Below, one piece after another: positions 1 to 5,561 of a stretch of 5,705 nucleotides of DNA. Origin of the DNA: Paracoccaceae bacterium (GTDB lineage Bacteria; Pseudomonadota; Alphaproteobacteria; Rhodobacterales; Rhodobacteraceae); the NCBI GenBank assembly GCA_007131465.1, contig SLQN01000286.1:1-5705 (forward strand), written 5' to 3'. The translations under genes were made by a program, and so were the position numbers. Position 1 is the first letter of the stretch, and every line of letters starts with the position of its first letter. The notes under the pieces were generated by a model. That model was not told the DNA's origin, ran no database searches, and worked only from the letters and a program-made list of their open reading frames with translations.

Positions 1-379
1 CGGCGGGTTTCGTGCCCGCATAAAGCCTGCCCTGTGCATGGTGCAGGGACCAGATTTGCGAAAACTCCGCTCCGAACGGGAAATCCTGCTGCTTCCAGCC
101 GATCATCGCTGCGAATTCGGCGTCGCTTTCCGCCCAGTCATCCATCTGCCCGCGCGTCAGACGGGTCAGCGTCCATGTCGCGCCGTCATCCCCCGAGTGC
201 CACACCCCTGCGCCGAACCAGTCGCCCCCGCCTGCGGCCCAGAGGTTCTGACCATCGCTGACAACGTGGTTGATGGGCCAGCCATCGCAACACGGGCCAG
301 CGACCGCAAAATCCCCGTCAGGCTGCTGGCGCAGCACGAAGGCGCCCTTTGTCGTTCCGATCAATACGCAGCGCGCCAT
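1..379 (-). CDS. BNR/Asp-box beta-propeller protein (sialidase-like fold), N-terminal part only
   Basis: The first 126 codons of an open frame are present, and the gene continues past the left edge. The protein starts MARCVLIGTTKGAFVL, a typical first propeller strand in which 'GTTKGAF' resembles the opening of WD40/YVTN/BNR-like repeat proteins. Residues 62-69 read SGDDGATW, a clean Asp-box (S-x-D-x-G-x-T-W) as found in sialidases and Vps10/sortilin-type propellers. Similar proteins are often labelled exo-alpha-sialidase or glycosyl hydrolase, but an Asp-box is a structural motif and shows no enzyme activity. No signal peptide is visible, so the product is probably cytoplasmic. The ATG at 379-377 is preceded by AAAGGG (392-387) at a 7-nt spacing, which supports this start. 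The gene is co-directional with the small membrane protein gene upstream, across a 107-nt gap. The frame is open without interruption to the edge. The fold call is fairly safe; the substrate and role are unknown. Confidence 0.8.
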   Translation of the reverse strand, partial: MARCVLIGTTKGAFVLRQQPDGDFAVAGPCCDGWPINHVVSDGQNLWAAGGGDWFGAGVWHSGDDGATWTLTRLTRGQMDDWAESDAEFAAMIGWKQQDFPFGAEFSQIWSLHHAQGRLYAGTKPA

Positions 380-405
380 GGGACCACCCTTTCATGATGC
401 GGCAA

Positions 406-435
406 ACTGTCGCACCTTGGGTGGGGTCATGTCAA
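406..435 (-). promoter_or_regulatory. Candidate sigma-70-type promoter for the BNR gene
   Basis: A perfect -35 consensus TTGACA lies on the minus strand at 435-430. At an 18-nt spacing is a weak -10, GACAGT (411-406), matching TATAAT at three of six positions. It would start a transcript near position 400, about 20 nt before the ATG and just ahead of the AAAGGG ribosome site. The -35 is exact but the -10 is poor, so this is a candidate only. Confidence 0.35.
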
Positions 436-440
436 TTTCG

Positions 441-457
441 GGGGCGCCTGTCGCCCC
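441..457 (-). terminator. Candidate hairpin after the small membrane protein gene
   Basis: GGGGCG (441-446) and CGCCCC (452-457) form a perfect 6-bp all-GC stem with a 5-nt loop, 30 nt downstream of the stop codon at 487-489. No T-run follows on the minus strand (the next bases are CGAAATTG). If it stops transcription it is not a classical intrinsic terminator. It lies just upstream of the candidate BNR promoter, which fits a boundary between two transcription units. Confidence 0.35.
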
Positions 458-486
458 GGTTCGGCTCATATCTGCCGCATTGGGCG

Positions 487-729
487 TCAGCGGCGGGTGC
501 GCAGGATACGTTGCCACACTGTCCCGCCAAATCTGGGCAGGACCCAGAAATAGGCGATGATCGCGGCAAAGAGCACCAGCGCAGATAGGCCATCGAGGCT
601 GAAGCCCGCCTCTGTCGTCTCGCCAGTGACCAGCGCAATGAGATAGCCAAGCCCGAAAAAGACCGTCAGGAAATCAAGGATCGCGGCGACAACCTTGCGC
701 CAGGTCGGAACAGTCGCGCTTTCTGACAT
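487..729 (-). CDS. Small two-helix membrane protein, RDD-like (80 aa)
   Basis: An 80-residue protein with two hydrophobic segments, roughly residues 14-34 (VAAILDFLTVFFGLGYLIAL) and 47-65 (GLSALVLFAAIIAYFWVL), and a basic tail ending RILRTRR. The first helix begins RKVVAAILDF and is followed by 'VTGETTEAGF', and the end has 'RFGGTVWQRIL'. This pattern recalls RDD-family membrane proteins (an Arg, then Asp in helix 1, and a terminal GGT-x-x-R element), although the protein is shorter than most and the signature Asp pair is only ILD-F. The function is unknown; some RDD proteins have been linked to ion transport, but nothing here shows that. The frame is open up to 780, but I choose the ATG at 729 because AAGGAGG (741-735) precedes it by 5 nt and the extra 17 residues look like untranslated sequence. 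It follows proS after 100 nt and probably has its own transcript. Confidence 0.8.
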   Translation of the reverse strand: MSESATVPTWRKVVAAILDFLTVFFGLGYLIALVTGETTEAGFSLDGLSALVLFAAIIAYFWVLPRFGGTVWQRILRTRR

Positions 730-734
730 ATGCG

Positions 735-760
735 CCTCCTTGCATGAGGTCTGGCATGCA
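735..760 (-). promoter_or_regulatory. Strong ribosome binding site with an abutting exact dyad
   Basis: AAGGAGG (741-735) is a near-perfect Shine-Dalgarno sequence 5 nt before the ATG at 729 and decides the start of the 80-residue membrane protein. Directly upstream, an exact inverted repeat TGCATG-N8-CATGCA occupies 741-760, sharing one base with the ribosome site. It could be an operator for a dimeric repressor or a small stem in the leader RNA. The repeat is read directly; its role is inference. Confidence 0.5.
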
Positions 761-784
761 CAATCACTGCGGTTTCGCACCCCT

Positions 785-807
785 GCACAAACTGGGTTTC
801 AGTGTGC
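785..807 (-). terminator. Weak hairpin after proS
   Basis: GCAC-aa-ACTG (785-794) pairs with CAGT-GTGC (800-807) around the loop GGTTT, giving 8 pairs with a 2-nt bulge. It lies 22 nt after the proS stop codon. There is no T-run on the minus strand after it, so terminator function is doubtful. It also overlaps a possible promoter at 801-829. Confidence 0.25.
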
Positions 808-829
808 CGCTGTCTGACTGTATCGTCAA
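801..829 (-). promoter_or_regulatory. Possible promoter for the small membrane protein gene
   Basis: TTGACG (829-824), one base off the -35 consensus, starts immediately after the proS stop codon. At exactly 17 nt is CACACT (806-801), which matches TATAAT at three of six positions. A transcript would start near 795, giving a leader of about 65 nt that contains the TGCATG-N8-CATGCA dyad. The -10 is weak, so this is tentative. Confidence 0.25.
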
Positions 830-2179
830 TCACGCGCTCGGGAAGGCTGCGTAAATCTGCGCCAACCGGTCCACTGCGGCTTCGGGGGACAGCTCTTCGC
901 TCTCGCCCGAACGGCGCGAGGTCAGTTCGACCACGCCTTTTTCCAGCCCGCGCGGCCCGACCGTGATGCGCCAGGGCAGGCCGATCAGGTCCATCGTGGC
1001 GAATTTCGCGCCCGCACGCTCGTCTCGGTCATCATAAAGCGGCTCCAGCCCGCGCGCGCGCAGCGCCGTGTAAAGCCCTTCGCAGGCGGCATCCGCAGCG
1101 CTGTCCCCTTGCTTGAGGTTGACAATCCCGCAGGGAAACGGCGTCACGCCTTCCGGCCAGATGATGCCACGCTCGTCATGGCTGGCCTCGATGATCGCGC
1201 CCAACAGGCGCGAGACGCCGATACCGTGGCTGCCCATATGCACGGGCACGCGCGCACCGTCGGGGCCGACAACGGTCGCGCCCATCGCCTCGGAATATTT
1301 CGTGCCGAAATAGAAGATCTGGCCCACTTCGATCCCGCGCGCGCTGCGGCGGCGCGCTTCGGGCACCTGCGCGTGAAAGGCGCTTTCGTCATGGGTTTCA
1401 TCCGTGCGGGCATAACGCGAAGTGAACTCCTCCAGCACGGCCTGACATTCCGGCACGGAGTCGTAATCGACCGCGCGTTCGCCGAATTTCAGGTCCGTGA
1501 TCGCACTGTCATAAAAGACTTCCGATTCGCCGGTTTCTGCCAGCACCAGAAATTCATGCGTGTAATCGCCACCAATCGGCCCGCCATCGGCGCGCATCGG
1601 AATGGCTTGCAGGCCCATGCGTTCATAGCTGCGCAGGTAGCTGACCAGATGGCGGTTATACGCATGGAGTGCTGCGTCTTTGTCTAGGTCGAAATTGTAG
1701 CCATCCTTCATCAGGAATTCGCGGCCCCGCATGACCCCGAACCGGGGGCGGATCTCGTCGCGGAATTTCCACTGGATGTGATACAGCGTCAGCGGCAGGT
1801 CCTTGTAGCTGTTCACATGGGCGCGGAAGATATCGGTGATCAGTTCCTCGTTCGTCGGCCCATACAGCATGTCGCGGTCGTGCCGGTCCTTGATGCGCAG
1901 CATTTCCTGACCGTAATCGTCATAACGTCCGGATTCGCGCCACAGATCGGCCGGTTGCAGCGTCGGCATCAGCATCGGGATGTGGCCCGCGCGGACCTGT
2001 TCCTCATGCACGATCGCTTCGATCCGCTTCAAGACCCGGAACCCCAGCGGCAGCCAGGAATAGATGCCCGCGCTGGCCTGCTTGATCATGCCCGCGCGCA
2101 GCATCAGCCGGTGGCTGGCAATCTGTGCCTCGGACGGGGTTTCTTTCAGAACGGGCAGGAAATAGCGGGTCAGGCGCAT
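830..2179 (-). CDS. proS: Prolyl-tRNA synthetase, short type without editing domain (449 aa)
   Basis: A class II aminoacyl-tRNA synthetase that activates proline with ATP and charges tRNA-Pro in the cytoplasm. It begins [18 protein letters not shown], the usual opening of the alphaproteobacterial form. Motif 1 covers about residues 46-72, the GPTNEE proline-site loop is at 107-112, motif 2 ([10 protein letters not shown]...[11 protein letters not shown]) is at 139-161, and motif 3 ([13 protein letters not shown]) is at 316-328. The C-terminal anticodon-binding domain runs from about 348 to 449. Motifs 2 and 3 are only about 155 residues apart, so the roughly 180-residue editing insertion of the Escherichia coli enzyme is absent. 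This matches the short 'type 2' enzymes of about 440 residues. The frame is open to 2242, but I chose the ATG at 2179 because it gives the family N-terminus and the extra 21 residues would overlap a hairpin. The ribosome site is weak (AAAAGG about 8 nt upstream). The gene follows mltG after 87 nt. Confidence 0.97.
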   Translation of the reverse strand: MRLTRYFLPVLKETPSEAQIASHRLMLRAGMIKQASAGIYSWLPLGFRVLKRIEAIVHEEQVRAGHIPMLMPTLQPADLWRESGRYDDYGQEMLRIKDRHDRDMLYGPTNEELITDIFRAHVNSYKDLPLTLYHIQWKFRDEIRPRFGVMRGREFLMKDGYNFDLDKDAALHAYNRHLVSYLRSYERMGLQAIPMRADGGPIGGDYTHEFLVLAETGESEVFYDSAITDLKFGERAVDYDSVPECQAVLEEFTSRYARTDETHDESAFHAQVPEARRRSARGIEVGQIFYFGTKYSEAMGATVVGPDGARVPVHMGSHGIGVSRLLGAIIEASHDERGIIWPEGVTPFPCGIVNLKQGDSAADAACEGLYTALRARGLEPLYDDRDERAGAKFATMDLIGLPWRITVGPRGLEKGVVELTSRRSGESEELSPEAAVDRLAQIYAAFPSA

Positions 2180-2213
2180 GGGCTTGCCTTTTCGGGTTTG
2201 AATGCTGCGGAAG

Positions 2214-2242
2214 GGTGTAGGCGAGGACGCAGACCGGGGCAA
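2214..2242 (-). promoter_or_regulatory. Possible weak promoter for proS
   Basis: TTGCCC (2242-2237) and TACACC (2219-2214) are 17 nt apart on the minus strand and match the -35 and -10 consensus at four and three positions. The start would fall near 2207, leaving a leader of about 28 nt. The -35 lies in the far arm of the hairpin after mltG. The match is weak in GC-rich DNA and may be chance. Confidence 0.2.
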
Positions 2243-2266
2243 GGTGGCGTGCCACCTTACTCCCCG
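2235..2266 (-). terminator. Composite hairpin directly after the mltG stop codon
   Basis: AAGGTGGC (2241-2248) and GCCACCTT (2251-2258) form an exact 8-bp inverted repeat around two bases. This is flanked by a second pairing, CGGGG (2235-2239) with CCCCG (2262-2266), across a small 1-by-3 internal loop. This gives 13 pairs in 32 nt. The first paired base on the minus strand is the one right after the mltG TGA (2269-2267). No T-run follows (the next bases are GTCTGCG), so it would be a terminator without a U-tract, an RNA 3'-end stabiliser, or a DNA operator upstream of proS. Confidence 0.5.
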
Positions 2267-3433
2267 TCAGTTGCCTTGCGGTTCCTGCGCGCGCTGCTCG
2301 GCCTCGATCTGGCGCCAGATTGCGACAGCGCGGTTGTGATCGGCAAGGTTCGTGGTGAAGGTATGCCCGCCCGTGCCATCGGCCACGAAATAGAGATACG
2401 GCGTATCATCGGGGTCAAGCGCGGCGGCAATCGCCGCGCGGCCGGGATTTGCAATCGGCGTGGGGGGCAGTCCATCCACGCGGTAGGTGTTCCAGGGTGT
2501 CACGGCATCGAGTTCGGACCGCCGCAACCCGCGCCCCAAGGTGCTGCGCCCCTGCGTTATGCCATAGATCACCGTCGGGTCGGTTTGCAGCCGCATCGGG
2601 ATGCCCAGCCGGTTGACGAAGACGGACGCCACCTGCCGACGTTCATCCGGCACGCTGGTTTCCTTTTCCACGATCGAGGCCATGATCAGCGCCTCCTCGC
2701 GCGTGGCATAGGGCAGGCCATCGGCGCGGCTTTCCCACAACTCGGTCAGGATGCGGTCTTGCCGGGTCTCCATCTCGACCAGCAGGGCTTGGCGATCCGC
2801 GCCGCGCTGCACGGAATAGCTGTCAGGCGCAAGCCAGCCTTCGCGCGGCACCTCGCCCAGATCACCGCTCAGGAATTCCGCCAGCCGCAGCCCTTCCCAG
2901 ACCTGCCAGCTTGTCGCCCCTTCGGCCACCGTGATGCGGTATTGCATGTCGGGCTGCTGGGTGAAGCGCAGATACTCCTCGGGCGGGTCCTCGTCAGGTC
3001 CGAATTGCGCGATCACGTCGAAGCGCTGGGTCGCCGGGTCAAGTTCGCGCAGCAAGGTGTCGATCCGCGTCACGCCGATCCGATATTGAACCTCTGCCCC
3101 GCAGGTCGACGCACCGCCGCGCGTCAGCAGGTCCATGATCTGGTCCATCGACGCGCCTTCGGGGATCAGATACGACCCAAAGCGCAATGCGCCCGCGCGG
3201 TCAGTATATTGCGCACCGATGCGGAAAATCTGCTCGGATTCTATCGCGCCTTCCTGCGCAAGCCCAGTCGAGACGACGCGTAATGACGCCCCCGGCGCGA
3301 CGCGGTAGCAGATCGGCGCGGCCAGCGGACCTTCAGCAAAAAAACTGCGCTTGCCAGATGAGATGACAATGCCAAGCCCGATCAGACCCACGATGGCCAG
3401 CGTCAGAAAATTGGCAACGACATGCCGGATCAT
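2267..3433 (-). CDS. mltG: Endolytic murein transglycosylase MltG (388 aa)
   Basis: An inner-membrane lytic transglycosylase of the YceG-like family that cleaves nascent peptidoglycan strands within the chain and is thought to release or end new glycans. A single membrane segment at about residues 8-26 (NFLTLAIVGLIGLGIVIS) anchors the protein, with the rest in the periplasm. A LysM-like region spans roughly 43-105, and the catalytic domain lies at about 165-375. The motif ASIVEKET at 252-259 contains the expected catalytic glutamate, E256 (equivalent to E218 of E. coli MltG). Other conserved stretches are LQTDPTVIYG (282-291), WNTYRVDGLPPTPIANPG (314-331) and HTFTTNLADHNRAV (357-370). The length is a little above the E. 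coli enzyme (340 residues), with an acidic, proline-containing patch around 145-152. The ATG at 3433 overlaps the fabF stop codon as ATGA, and AAAGG (3445-3441) inside fabF serves as its ribosome site. The two genes are surely co-transcribed and probably translationally coupled. Confidence 0.96.
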   Translation of the reverse strand: MIRHVVANFLTLAIVGLIGLGIVISSGKRSFFAEGPLAAPICYRVAPGASLRVVSTGLAQEGAIESEQIFRIGAQYTDRAGALRFGSYLIPEGASMDQIMDLLTRGGASTCGAEVQYRIGVTRIDTLLRELDPATQRFDVIAQFGPDEDPPEEYLRFTQQPDMQYRITVAEGATSWQVWEGLRLAEFLSGDLGEVPREGWLAPDSYSVQRGADRQALLVEMETRQDRILTELWESRADGLPYATREEALIMASIVEKETSVPDERRQVASVFVNRLGIPMRLQTDPTVIYGITQGRSTLGRGLRRSELDAVTPWNTYRVDGLPPTPIANPGRAAIAAALDPDDTPYLYFVADGTGGHTFTTNLADHNRAVAIWRQIEAEQRAQEPQGN

Positions 3434-4692
3434 GTCGCTACCTTTCCGAGGATCAGGCTGGCATTCGTGCCGCCAAAACCAAAACTGTTCGACAGCGCAA
3501 TCGTGATTTCACGCTTGCGGGCAGCCTTCGGTGCCAGATCGATCTGCGTGTCTACCGCAGGATTGTCGAGGTTGAGCGTCGGCGGCGCGATCTGGTCGCG
3601 GAGCGCCAGCACGCAGAAAATCGCCTCGACCGCACCCGCTGCACCCAGAAGATGCCCGATAGCTGATTTCGTCGACGACATCGTGGCCTTGCCGGACGCC
3701 GCGCCCAGCAGCCGCTCGACTGCCGCCAGTTCGATCACATCCGCCATCGTCGAGGTGCCATGCGCGTTGATATAGTCGATCTGGCCGGGGTCGATGCCTG
3801 CGCGTGCTACTGCCGCCTTCATGGACCGCAAGGCCCCATCGCCATCTTCGGCGGGGGCGGTGATGTGATAGGCATCGCCTGACATGCCATAGCCCAGAAC
3901 TTCGGCATAGATTTTCGCGCCGCGCGCTTTCGCGTGCTCATATTCTTCCAGCACCACCACGCCCGCGCCTTCGCCCATGACGAATCCGTCGCGGTCGGCA
4001 TCATAGGGACGCGAGGCGGTTTCGGGCGCGTCCGGGCGCTTGGTGGACAGCGCCTTGCAGGCATTGAATCCTGCAATGCCGATATCCGAGATCGGGCTTT
4101 CCGCGCCGCCCGCAACCATCACATCCGCATCGCCCCACTGGATCAACCGCGCGGCATCGCCGATGGCATGCGCGCCGGTCGAGCAGGCGGTGACCACAGC
4201 ATGGTTCGGCCCCTTGAAGCCGAACCGGATACTGACCTGACCCGAGACAAGGTTGATCAGCGCCGAGGGGATGAAGAAAGGCGAGACCCGGCGCGGTCCG
4301 CGTTCCTTCAAGAGAACGGCTGTACTGGCAATGGCCGAAAGCCCACCGATGCCCGACCCGATCATGACGCCGGTACGCTGGCGGCCCTCTTCATCCGTGG
4401 GCATCCAGCCTGAATCGCGCACCGCCTGATCGGCGGCGGCCATGCCGTAAAGGATGAATTCATCGACCTTGCGCGCTTCTTTCGGTTCCATCCAGTCATC
4501 GGGGTTGAACGTGCCATCCGCGCCGTCACCGCGCGGAACTTCACACGCATAGGTGGTGGCGAACTGGCTGGCATCAAAGCGCGTGATCGGCCCGGCGCCC
4601 GAGTGCCCGGCGACAAGGCGCGCCCATGTCGCCTCGACCCCACATGCCAGTGGGGTGACCATACCCAGCCCCGTGATCACGACTCTGCGCAT
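3430..4692 (-). CDS. fabF: Beta-ketoacyl-ACP synthase II (420 aa)
   Basis: A cytoplasmic type II fatty-acid synthase enzyme that condenses malonyl-ACP with a growing acyl-ACP; FabF usually also performs the step needed for cis-vaccenate. It is a complete thiolase-fold protein starting MRRVVITGLGMVTPL. The catalytic triad is visible: the nucleophile C170 in TACSTGAHAIGDA, H311 in NAHGTSTMAD, and H347 in SAIGHLLGAAGAVEA, with K342 just before. The acyl-pocket loop SFGFGGTNA is at 403-411. The length is typical of the family. After H311 the usual P-x-G-D is replaced by MAD, which I recall as common in Rhodobacterales. The ribosome site AGGAGA (4706-4701) is 8 nt before the ATG. pyrE lies upstream instead of the often seen acpP. 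mltG follows with a 4-nt overlap. A FabB or other KAS reading is less likely given the length and motifs. Confidence 0.96.
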   Translation of the reverse strand: MRRVVITGLGMVTPLACGVEATWARLVAGHSGAGPITRFDASQFATTYACEVPRGDGADGTFNPDDWMEPKEARKVDEFILYGMAAADQAVRDSGWMPTDEEGRQRTGVMIGSGIGGLSAIASTAVLLKERGPRRVSPFFIPSALINLVSGQVSIRFGFKGPNHAVVTACSTGAHAIGDAARLIQWGDADVMVAGGAESPISDIGIAGFNACKALSTKRPDAPETASRPYDADRDGFVMGEGAGVVVLEEYEHAKARGAKIYAEVLGYGMSGDAYHITAPAEDGDGALRSMKAAVARAGIDPGQIDYINAHGTSTMADVIELAAVERLLGAASGKATMSSTKSAIGHLLGAAGAVEAIFCVLALRDQIAPPTLNLDNPAVDTQIDLAPKAARKREITIALSNSFGFGGTNASLILGKVAT

Positions 4693-4710
4693 CCGCCTGT
4701 TCTCCTGTCG

Positions 4711-4734
4711 TCAGAATGGTCTTCGGTTTTCTGA
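4711..4734 (-). promoter_or_regulatory. Dyad in the fabF leader (possible operator or RNA stem)
   Basis: TCAGAA (4711-4716) and TTCTGA (4729-4734) form an exact inverted repeat with a 12-nt spacer, ending 19 nt before the fabF ATG and just ahead of its ribosome site. It could bind a dimeric regulator or fold in the leader. No convincing -35/-10 pair was found elsewhere in the 193-nt gap; TATCAG at 4737-4732 is the best -10-like string and overlaps the dyad. The symmetry is seen directly; the function is inferred. Confidence 0.35.
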
Positions 4735-4849
4735 TACCCAGATTTGGGCGTCGGGGGAAGAGTGTGCAACCTCTCTCGGCAGGGCCTTGCCCGTGATGCA
4801 GCAACCTGCGCGCGCTATCGTCACGCAATTCGCACGCTGCGGGGCATGG

Positions 4850-4869
4850 CGCTGCACGCGGGGGCAGCG
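4850..4869 (-). terminator. GC-rich hairpin after pyrE
   Basis: CGCTGC (4850-4855) and GCAGCG (4864-4869) form an exact 6-bp stem with an 8-nt loop, 16 nt downstream of the pyrE TAG. No T-run follows. Together with the 193-nt gap before fabF it suggests that the pyr unit ends here, but a terminator is not proven. Confidence 0.35.
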
Positions 4870-4885
4870 AAGGCCAGGCCCAGGG

Positions 4886-5548
4886 CTATCCCCAGTCGCG
4901 CGGTGCGCGCAGGAACGCCTCGACCGCATCCAGCGTTTCCGTGTCGAAATCCTGTCCTGCCCGTGCCGCCGCCAGCACATCCCACCAGGTGCACAGATAG
5001 TGCAGTTTCACCCCATGTTCGGCCAGACGGGGTTCGGTTTCCGGAAAGATACCGTAATAGAAGATCACGGCCGTATGCGCACAGTCCGCCCCGGTCTCGC
5101 GGATCGCATCGACAAAGCTCAGTTTCGACCCGCCATCCGTGGTCAGGTCTTCGACCAGCAGCACACGCTGGCCGTCGTGCATTTCGCCCTCGATCCGGGC
5201 ATTGCGTCCGTAGCCTTTGGGCTTCTTGCGCACATAGCTCATCGGCAGGGCCATGCGTTCGGCCACCAGGGCTGCGAAGGGGATTCCCGCCGTCTCTCCG
5301 CCCGCGATATTGTCGAAGGCCTCGAAGCCTGCATCTTCCAGCACCCGGCAGGTCAGGAAATCCATCAGGTTTGACCGGATCCGCGGATAGCTGATCAGCT
5401 TGCGGCAGTCGATATAGGTCGGCGCCTTGAGGCCCGATGCGAAGGTGAACGGCTCGCGCGCGTTGAAATGCACGGCCTTGATGTCCAGAAGCATGCGCGC
5501 AGTCAGTCGGGCAACCGTGGCGCGGTCGGGAAAGGTGGAAGGAATCAT
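4886..5548 (-). CDS. pyrE: Orotate phosphoribosyltransferase (220 aa)
   Basis: Catalyses orotate + PRPP to orotidine 5'-phosphate + diphosphate, step five of UMP synthesis, in the cytoplasm, normally as a dimer. The N-terminal hood has [21 protein letters not shown] (residues 27-47), the usual 'F-x-SG-x-x-S/A-P-x-Y-x-D' substrate region. The flexible catalytic loop is RKKPKGYG (107-114), and the PRPP-binding loop is [13 protein letters not shown] (129-141), with the two acidic residues E133 and D134. The loop differs from the common VEDVITTGGS, and a tyrosine (Y113) stands where many bacterial enzymes have histidine (KDHG); human UMPS is similar (KDYG). The length is normal for the family. 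The ATG at 5548 lies 13 nt after the pyrC stop codon, with only a weak purine-rich ribosome site (AAGATAG), so coupled translation from pyrC is likely. Confidence 0.96.
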   Translation of the reverse strand: MIPSTFPDRATVARLTARMLLDIKAVHFNAREPFTFASGLKAPTYIDCRKLISYPRIRSNLMDFLTCRVLEDAGFEAFDNIAGGETAGIPFAALVAERMALPMSYVRKKPKGYGRNARIEGEMHDGQRVLLVEDLTTDGGSKLSFVDAIRETGADCAHTAVIFYYGIFPETEPRLAEHGVKLHYLCTWWDVLAAARAGQDFDTETLDAVEAFLRAPRDWG

Positions 5549-5561
5549 GGTCAGCTATCTT

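Noticed and set aside
730..780. Upstream extension of the small membrane protein by 17 codons
   Set aside because: The strong Shine-Dalgarno sequence lies inside this extension and fits the ATG at 729.
1109..1687. A 192-codon plus-strand frame inside proS
   Set aside because: It is antisense to the catalytic core of prolyl-tRNA synthetase and has low-complexity basic composition.
2180..2242. Upstream extension of proS by 21 codons
   Set aside because: The added residues are not seen in the family, would overlap the hairpin after mltG, and the ATG at 2179 gives the canonical N-terminus.
1778..3283. A 501-codon plus-strand open frame opposite proS and mltG
   Set aside because: It lies antisense to two well-conserved genes. 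Its translation is rich in Arg, His and Gln with no recognisable motif, as expected for a shadow frame in GC-rich DNA.
4693..4885. Possible small gene or small RNA in the pyrE-fabF gap
   Set aside because: The minus-strand frames here run into pyrE or fabF in the wrong phase. No tRNA-like cloverleaf or convincing promoter plus terminator was seen.
4553..5394. Two long plus-strand frames (273 and 216 codons) opposite fabF and pyrE
   Set aside because: Both lie antisense to genes with complete catalytic motifs and overlap each other. Neither shows family features.
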